A program made the translations under genes and the position numbers. Below the pieces are notes generated by a model, which was not told the DNA's origin, did not search any database, and worked only from the letters and a program-made list of their open reading frames with translations. Below are positions 53,628-58,798 of a DNA stretch of 58,798 nucleotides, piece after piece. The DNA is from Chloroflexota bacterium (GTDB taxonomy: Bacteria; Chloroflexota; Anaerolineae; Anaerolineales; UBA11579): assembly GCA_018662365.1 (NCBI GenBank), contig JABJGH010000015.1, positions 1-58,798 of the forward strand, in the 5' to 3' direction. The first letter of the stretch is position 1. Every line of letters begins with the position of its first letter.

Positions 53628-54509
53628 TTAGGCGTATTTTTTTAATATTTTCATGACGCTGGCATGATATCCCATTCCGAAAATGTTCAGGTGGTTTAAT
53701 AAATGATACAAATTATATATATCTGCTCGGTTCTGCCAATCGGGTTCAATGTCTGAGAATTTTTCATAAGTCCTATAAAATTCCACTGGGAAACTTCCAA
53801 ATAATGTTGTCATGGCAAGGTCTGCCTCAGGCCAAGCAAAATGTGCAGCAGGGTCGATGATCACAGGTTCACCGATTGGACCAATAATAAGGTTTCCCCC
53901 CCATAAATCTCCATGGATTAGGCTTGCTTTTTGTAAGGGGATCAGTTCTATTAATTTTGAGGCGAGCGAGAATACAAAATTTACTTCCTGGGTGGTTAAT
54001 AAAGAGCTTTTTGCTGCAAGCTCTGCCTGAAAAATAAGTCTTTGGTTGGCAAAAAATTCAAAACCATTTTCGGTTTGGTAGTTACTTTGGGGGGTGCTGC
54101 CAATATAATTATCCTGAGGTAACCCAAATTCTAAATTTGTTACTTGATGAAGAGATACCAATTGTTGACCAAATTTTTTCCAGCAATTTGTTTTCCTCTT
54201 TCTTGATCTAATATCTTCAAGAAGAATAAAATTGTCACCAAATAGGTGAACCTTTGGCACTCTGGGACCCGATTCAATATCTAATAATTCTAAGCCTTCT
54301 GCCTCCCGGAGAAACATATCTGGGGGGCAATTCTTATTTATTTTTAAAAAATAATTAAACTTTTTATTTGTCTTTAATCGAAAAGCTTGATTAATACTTC
54401 CCCCACTTACAGGTGAAACGGAATCTACTTCCCCCTGGCCATTGTTCAATAACCAGTTATCTACAGGTTCAGGAATCTGAATATTCAAATTGAATCTTTC
54501 CCTTTTCAA
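53628..54509 (-). CDS. Fructosamine-kinase-family protein
   Basis: 293 residues. The kinase core has LIHGDLWGGNLI (His199, Asp201, Asn206) and IIDPAAHFAWPEADLAM (Asp219), matching FN3K/YniA. The N-lobe shows VSGGSINQAF. Such enzymes phosphorylate sugar adducts on protein lysines or small amines. It begins with TTG 54509 (alternative TTG 54488), overlapping the phosphatase gene by 41 or 20 nt. Confidence 0.85.
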   Translation of the reverse strand: MKRERFNLNIQIPEPVDNWLLNNGQGEVDSVSPVSGGSINQAFRLKTNKKFNYFLKINKNCPPDMFLREAEGLELLDIESGPRVPKVHLFGDNFILLEDIRSRKRKTNCWKKFGQQLVSLHQVTNLEFGLPQDNYIGSTPQSNYQTENGFEFFANQRLIFQAELAAKSSLLTTQEVNFVFSLASKLIELIPLQKASLIHGDLWGGNLIIGPIGEPVIIDPAAHFAWPEADLAMTTLFGSFPVEFYRTYEKFSDIEPDWQNRADIYNLYHLLNHLNIFGMGYHASVMKILKKYA

Positions 54510-54972
54510 TGGCTTCTAATAACCCCTGGCATGATCTTTCAACAATTTTATACACATTTACAAAGCCATCAATTCCACCGTAATAAGGATCTGGAACGGA
54601 ACCATTTTTGGCGGCTTTTGGATCAAAATCCCTCATAAGGGAAACTTTTTTTTCAAGGGTCTTATGCCCAGCCAATTTGAGGACATTGAATTGATTATCC
54701 GTGTCCATTGGAACGATCAGATCAAAGTCTTCAAAATCCTTGCCAAGAAATTGGCGACCTTTTCCATCATAAACTAATCCGAATTCTGAGGCGACCTGTC
54801 TCATTCGCAGATCAGGAGATTCTCCAATATGGTAGGCAGCGGTGCCGGCAGAGTCAGTTTGATACTTGTCTTCCAATCCAGCTTGTTTTGCTAAGTCCAT
54901 GAACATATGCTCCGCAAGCGGACTGCGGACAATATTACCTAAACATACAAAAACTATTCGAATTGGTTTCAT
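54469..54972 (-). CDS. Low-molecular-weight protein-tyrosine-phosphatase family
   Basis: 167 residues. The P-loop is CLGNIVRSP with nucleophile Cys10 and Arg16; the acid is Asp128 in VPDPYYGG. In some bacteria relatives sit beside fructosamine kinases and dephosphorylate ribulosamine phosphates rather than tyrosines, which fits the overlap with the FN3K-type gene here. Confidence 0.87.
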   Translation of the reverse strand: MKPIRIVFVCLGNIVRSPLAEHMFMDLAKQAGLEDKYQTDSAGTAAYHIGESPDLRMRQVASEFGLVYDGKGRQFLGKDFEDFDLIVPMDTDNQFNVLKLAGHKTLEKKVSLMRDFDPKAAKNGSVPDPYYGGIDGFVNVYKIVERSCQGLLEAIEKGKIQFEYSDS

Positions 54973-55063
54973 TTGGGAATCCTCCGTCTGTAATCAGATA
55001 TGATTATAATCAATTTTATGAAAGAAATTTTTATTATAAATCGCAATCTATTAACTTTTAAAT

Positions 55064-55096
55064 AAAAAAATCAAGCCGATGGCTTGATTTTTTTTT
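55064..55096. terminator. Bidirectional-type terminator downstream of pspC
   Basis: TCAAGCC/GGCTTGA stem extended by A and T tracts (55064-55077 with 55081-55096), 3-nt loop. It would terminate the minus-strand pspC gene. Confidence 0.75.
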
Positions 55097-55111
55097 GATT
55101 TACATCCCAAT

Positions 55112-55342
55112 CTATTTTTTCTTTTCGTCAATTTCAACTACATCTGCAGTTTCAGGAAGTTCAGGAACAATCAACATCATCAATATGTAGATCACCCCAC
55201 CACCACCGCCTACAAACAGCAATACGACGAATAATAAGCGAATAATCGTTGGATCCAGATCCAAATATTCTGCTAATCCTCCGGCAACCCCGGCTATCAT
55301 TTTTTCATTTTTTGAACGGTAAAGTCGTTTAACTTCAGACAT
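55112..55342 (-). CDS. PspC-domain membrane protein
   Basis: 76 residues. RLYRSKNEKMIAGVAGGLAEYLDLDPTIIRLLF is the PspC signature, followed by one TM with a GGGGG turn and an acidic tail. Members sense envelope stress or regulate phage-shock proteins; no pspA is near. GGAGAT precedes ATG 55342. Confidence 0.88.
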   Translation of the reverse strand: MSEVKRLYRSKNEKMIAGVAGGLAEYLDLDPTIIRLLFVVLLFVGGGGGVIYILMMLIVPELPETADVVEIDEKKK

Positions 55343-55541
55343 TATTCAATCTCCTAATATTTTTCTTTGTTTACTAATATATACGGCGAAAAATATATTT
55401 AGTTGCAAAAAATAATTAGAAATTCCTTATAATTACTAAAATCTAGTACCTATCAATTTTGCAAATACTTGAACAAATTTAGCTTTGAAAATGTCTTATA
55501 ATTTGATTATTATTGGTTGTGATTACGGTTATGATTATTTA

Positions 55542-55547
55542 TATAAT
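55542..55547 (+). promoter_or_regulatory. Candidate -10 box for the GGDEF gene
   Basis: TATAAT at 55542-55547; TTGTGA at 55517-55522 lies 19 nt upstream. A start near 55554 precedes ATG 55572 by about 18 nt. Confidence 0.4.
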
Positions 55548-55571
55548 TAGAACTATTTATTGATAAATCAA

Positions 55572-57992
55572 ATGATAAAAGAATATCTCATCCTCATTGT
55601 TCCACTCGGAATTGTTGTTCTTATATCCCTATGGTTGGCGTTCATCGCATGGAGGCGACGAGCTGCTCCGGGGGCGTCTTCATTTATGTATTTAATGTTG
55701 GCCATCGCATGGTGGACAGCTGGATATATTTTTGAAATTATTTTTATCGATATTAATCATAAAATATTTTGGGCAAAATTTGAATATATTGGAATTCTCA
55801 CAATTCCGATCGCGTTTTTAGAATTTGCAATACGAAACACGCGGTCAAATAAATATAATAATTGGAGAATTCATACTTTATCTGGATTATTATCTTTAAT
55901 TTTCTTTGTATTTATATTTTCAACCGAAAATTATCCTTGGCTTTTTGCTGATTATAATATTGAATATTTAGAGGATATTCCCCTATTGGTCATTAATTAT
56001 GGGCCGCTATTTAAGGTGATGGTGGCAACCATTTATCTGAGGATAATAATCGCTTTTTTAATCATGTATAACGCTTTTTCAACAAATAACAAATTAAATC
56101 GAAATCAATTATTGACCTTAATTGTTGCCGCGGTGGTTCCTTTCATTGCAAATATGATCTATTTTTCCGGCATATTCATGGAGCCGCTGATCGATTTCAC
56201 ACCCTTTGCATTTTTGATTTCTGGGATCGCGATATACATGGGATTCTTTAAGTATCACTTTTTGGATATTTCCCCGATTGCGAGAAATCAACTGATTGAA
56301 AACATGGTGGATGGTGTACTTGTACTTACGCCGGACGACATCATTATAGATTTAAATCCTTCGTTTAGAAAAATTTTGGATATCCCAAACACCGATGTAA
56401 TTGGATCCCATATTTTAAGTATTTTCGAGAATAACCCCAATATAAAAAGATTGTTGGACAAAAATAATGGTACACAGAAATTGATCCTGGATTTTCAAAT
56501 AAATAATAAAGAAGCAAATTTTGAAGTAAAAATATCTCCACTGATCGATGATAAAAATGAAAATATTGGTCGAATGATTGTATTTCATGATGTAACAAAT
56601 GAATTATTTATTGAGAAAGAAATTAAGGAAACAGAAGAAAGATATCAGCAACTTGTGGAACAATCCCCTATTACAGTTGGAATTCATTGTGATGAAAAAA
56701 TTGTGTATATTAATAAAGCAGGGCTCGAACTATTTGGGGCAAAACATTCTGACGAACTAATCGGAAAAAATATTTATTCCTTAATGCATCCTGATTACTT
56801 AGAATTGATCCAGAAAAGAGTTCAAAACACATATATCAACAAAGAAAGTGCCGAAAAACTTGAAGAAAAAATGATTCGTTTAGATGGATCTGTAATTGAA
56901 GTCGAGGTATTGAATCACCCAATTGACTATCAGGGAAAACCTGCTTCTCAAGTAATGATCATCGATGTTTCTGAACGAAGGGACAATGAGAAAAAGCGCC
57001 AAAGACAATTAAACGAACTTTCTGTTTTACATATGGTCGCAAGTTTATCCTCTGAGGCTAAGGATGAAGACGAGCTTATTGAAAAAGCAACCAAAACCAT
57101 TGGTGAGATCGTCTATCCAGATAATTTTGGCGTATTGTTGGTTGAGGACTCAAACATCGTTAAGGAACATCATACTTACGAAAGAAAATCAGAGGATGAG
57201 GATATCTTAACATTTGGATTGGGAGAGGGAGTTACGGGGGAAGTGGCCCTAACAGGAAAAGCGATCAATATTCCTGATGTTTCTCAGCATGAAAATTATA
57301 TTGCGATTAATTCTATGATTTCCTCAGAATTATGCGTACCGATCAAAATTTCAAAGGAAGTGGTGGGTGTCGTAAATGCTGAAAGTAATCAACTTAATGC
57401 ATTTTCAAAGGATGATGAACGATTTCTTTCAACATTAGCTGACCAATTGGCAATCGCGATTGAAAAATTACGACTATTTGAGGAAATTCAATTACAAGCC
57501 AGGACAGATTTTCTTACTGGAATCTCCAATAGGCGAAACTTCATTGAACTTGCTACCAAAGAATTTGAACGATCGAAAAGATATAACAATTCATTGACCG
57601 CGATCATGATTGATTTAGATAATTTTAAAGAAGTCAATGATTCATTTGGCCATGCGGTTGGAGACATAGTGTTGAAGGCAGCGGCTCATAAGTGCAAAAA
57701 CCAACTACGAGAAATCGATCTATTCTGCCGTTATGGTGGCGAAGAATTTGCAATATTATTGCCTCAAACTGATTTAGAGAAATCAGAAATGATTGCAGAT
57801 AGGTTATTAAAAGAATTTAACCAAAATCCGATTCAGATCGCCGAGGGTTCAATTCATTTGACGATTAGTATTGGGGTGGCAACGATGACGAGCAAAATCA
57901 TTCATATCGATAATTTACTAAATAAAGCAGACCTTGCCCTTTACGAAGCCAAGAAAAAAGGGAAAAATTCGATCGGCATTAGTGAACCTTAA
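55572..57992 (+). CDS. 7TM-PAS-PAS-GAF-GGDEF diguanylate cyclase
   Basis: 806 residues from ATG 55572 (TTG 55560 is possible). About seven TM segments (6-215; the HisK_7TM-like input), two PAS-like regions (~240-350 and ~360-470), a GAF domain (~485-640) and a GGDEF domain from ~645. The active site is GGEEF (722-726) and the product-inhibition I-site RxxD (Arg713, Asp716) is intact, so it is predicted to make cyclic-di-GMP under feedback control. No EAL domain. Confidence 0.92.
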   Translation: MIKEYLILIVPLGIVVLISLWLAFIAWRRRAAPGASSFMYLMLAIAWWTAGYIFEIIFIDINHKIFWAKFEYIGILTIPIAFLEFAIRNTRSNKYNNWRIHTLSGLLSLIFFVFIFSTENYPWLFADYNIEYLEDIPLLVINYGPLFKVMVATIYLRIIIAFLIMYNAFSTNNKLNRNQLLTLIVAAVVPFIANMIYFSGIFMEPLIDFTPFAFLISGIAIYMGFFKYHFLDISPIARNQLIENMVDGVLVLTPDDIIIDLNPSFRKILDIPNTDVIGSHILSIFENNPNIKRLLDKNNGTQKLILDFQINNKEANFEVKISPLIDDKNENIGRMIVFHDVTNELFIEKEIKETEERYQQLVEQSPITVGIHCDEKIVYINKAGLELFGAKHSDELIGKNIYSLMHPDYLELIQKRVQNTYINKESAEKLEEKMIRLDGSVIEVEVLNHPIDYQGKPASQVMIIDVSERRDNEKKRQRQLNELSVLHMVASLSSEAKDEDELIEKATKTIGEIVYPDNFGVLLVEDSNIVKEHHTYERKSEDEDILTFGLGEGVTGEVALTGKAINIPDVSQHENYIAINSMISSELCVPIKISKEVVGVVNAESNQLNAFSKDDERFLSTLADQLAIAIEKLRLFEEIQLQARTDFLTGISNRRNFIELATKEFERSKRYNNSLTAIMIDLDNFKEVNDSFGHAVGDIVLKAAAHKCKNQLREIDLFCRYGGEEFAILLPQTDLEKSEMIADRLLKEFNQNPIQIAEGSIHLTISIGVATMTSKIIHIDNLLNKADLALYEAKKKGKNSIGISEP

Positions 57993-58017
57993 AAATCTTC
58001 ACCTTTGTATAACCTCT

Positions 58018-58055
58018 AAAAAAGAGCTTCCAAGAAAATCTGGAAGCTCTTTTTT
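58018..58055. terminator. Bidirectional terminator after the GGDEF gene
   Basis: A 12-bp stem (58021-58032 with 58041-58052), 8-nt loop, A tract before and T tract after. It serves the GGDEF gene and the convergent lipoprotein gene. Confidence 0.85.
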
Positions 58056-58066
58056 ATTACTACTAT

Positions 58067-58786
58067 TTATTTACTTTCTAGATAGGTAATCATCGCTTGG
58101 ATGAGTGGGTAACTGAATCCACCTGCACCGCCACGTTCCTCAATCAATGCTTCCCTTGTGGCCTGCTGCTCGGGGCTTAAATCCACCCCACCACCAGGTG
58201 CAACCCCAATGGGAACCTCACCAGCTCCGGTGCGTCCTTGACCAGGTACACCCCCTCCGGGTCCACCCCCTCCTCCAGGGCCTCCACCACCACCAAATCC
58301 ACCACTTGGAAAATCACCATCAGGAAATCCACCATCAGGAAATCCACCTTCTAGATTATTTCCCCCCGCACCAAGTCCACCAATATTAATTCCTAACTCC
58401 TCCAACATTTCTAGCAAATTATTGGAATCATATTCCATTTCATTTATGAATGTTAATTGGTCGGCAGTCAATCCATTATTTATTTCAAGTAAAACAGCTT
58501 CAATCTCTTCTTGTGCAGTAATATCGCTTGAGGTAAGGGATTTAAGTAGTTTCCAATATGGCAATAAATTTGCTGCCTGTTCGGAAGAGATGGCCAAATC
58601 CGTATTCTCTAGATTAAATATGCCAATGACCAATAAATTCATATCAGAGTTTGTGGCGCGAACTTGTTCTTGCTCACCAGAAATTTCATTGGATTGTGAG
58701 GGCTGATTATTATCAGCGTTGGTATTACAGGCTGTAAGACTAATTCCAAAAAGGGTAATCAAAAGTAAATATTTTAATTTTTTCAT
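58067..58786 (-). CDS. Gly/Pro-rich lipoprotein of unknown function
   Basis: 239 residues. Signal with lipobox SLTAC (Cys20), an acidic region, a helical part (SSEQAANLLPYWKLLKSLTSS) and a Gly/Pro-rich stretch including GGFPDGGFPDGDFPSGGF. AGGAAT lies before ATG 58786. Function unknown; proteins of this style are often found beside ABC export genes, which may lie beyond the right edge. Confidence 0.7.
   Translation of the reverse strand: MKKLKYLLLITLFGISLTACNTNADNNQPSQSNEISGEQEQVRATNSDMNLLVIGIFNLENTDLAISSEQAANLLPYWKLLKSLTSSDITAQEEIEAVLLEINNGLTADQLTFINEMEYDSNNLLEMLEELGINIGGLGAGGNNLEGGFPDGGFPDGDFPSGGFGGGGGPGGGGGPGGGVPGQGRTGAGEVPIGVAPGGGVDLSPEQQATREALIEERGGAGGFSYPLIQAMITYLESK
58295..58350. repeat. 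15-bp tandem repeat within the lipoprotein gene
   Basis: A 15-bp unit (CCATCAGGAAATCCA) occurs twice in tandem at 58317-58346, flanked by related sequence. It encodes FPDGG-like pentapeptides and could vary in number. Confidence 0.65.
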
Positions 58787-58798
58787 ATTTTTATTCCT

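Noticed and set aside
1..58798. tRNA, rRNA, CRISPR, insertion sequences, prophage genes and attachment sites
   Set aside because: Looked for clover-leaf-like segments, regularly spaced repeats, transposase/integrase motifs and terminal repeats in the gaps; nothing convincing was seen by eye.

Overview
This window looks like ordinary chromosome from a free-living, moderately AT-rich bacterium. The best guess is a Chloroflexota (Anaerolineae-like) lineage. That is inference from gene content only: an Aap-type amino-acid ABC system, tandem universal-stress domains fused to a phosphoesterase, GT39-like membrane proteins, LysM/M23 lipoproteins with a C-terminal CxC, a CpaE-like protein beside sensor kinases, and the DinB/thiolase/GMC cluster. 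There is no rRNA or tRNA to confirm it. Genes are densely packed in short operons on both strands, often overlapping by 1-40 bp, with frequent TTG starts and several genes lacking a Shine-Dalgarno site. I saw no tRNA, rRNA, CRISPR array, insertion sequence, integrase or phage gene.

Layout. 1-3.2 kb: the end of a probable M28-family aminopeptidase, then an xseA / sulfatase-like / xseB operon on the minus strand. 3.3-7.9 kb: aapJQMP amino-acid transporter with a strong promoter, a near-perfect 23-bp dyad next to the -35 box, and a terminator-like hairpin between aapJ and aapQ. 8-10.9 kb: a four-module phosphoesterase/ParB-like/UspA fusion and a HIT protein. 11-15.6 kb: thiolase, DinB protein, 3-hydroxyacyl-CoA dehydrogenase, GMC-type flavoprotein and an MmcQ/YjbR protein. 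15.6-22.7 kb (minus): a tightly coupled DCC-protein / GT39 / CPBP / B3-B4 operon and a gatC-gatA-gatB-GNAT operon. 22.8-27.3 kb: acyl-CoA dehydrogenase, a large GT-C-like protein and a membrane protein with an internal duplication.

27.3-36 kb: birA, then a signalling island (two sensor kinases, an OmpR-type regulator, a receiver-CpaE-like ATPase, a double-HTH regulator, a TPR protein), a GNAT and a DsbA-like thioredoxin. 36-44 kb: DUF554, ComEA-like protein, HET-C-like protein, arginase family, a multi-domain alpha/beta hydrolase, thrB and ftcD. 44-48.7 kb: three tandem paralogous LysM/M23 lipoproteins. 48.7-55.4 kb (minus): a ClpN-domain/site-2-protease fusion, OsmC, an M20 peptidase with a PfkB kinase, two small membrane proteins, a low-molecular-weight phosphatase overlapping a fructosamine-kinase-family gene, and PspC. 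55.5-58.8 kb: a 7TM-PAS-GAF-GGDEF protein and a Gly/Pro-rich lipoprotein.

Functionally the window combines uptake and use of amino and fatty acids (Aap, beta-oxidation-like enzymes, M20 peptidase, FtcD, arginase family), housekeeping (Exo VII, GatCAB, BirA, ThrB), envelope work (M23 lipoproteins, glycosyltransferases, DsbA, S2P, PspC) and dense signalling. The least conventional items are the ClpN-S2P fusion, the phosphoesterase-ParB-Usp fusion and the six-gene signalling island whose first kinase carries a zinc ribbon.
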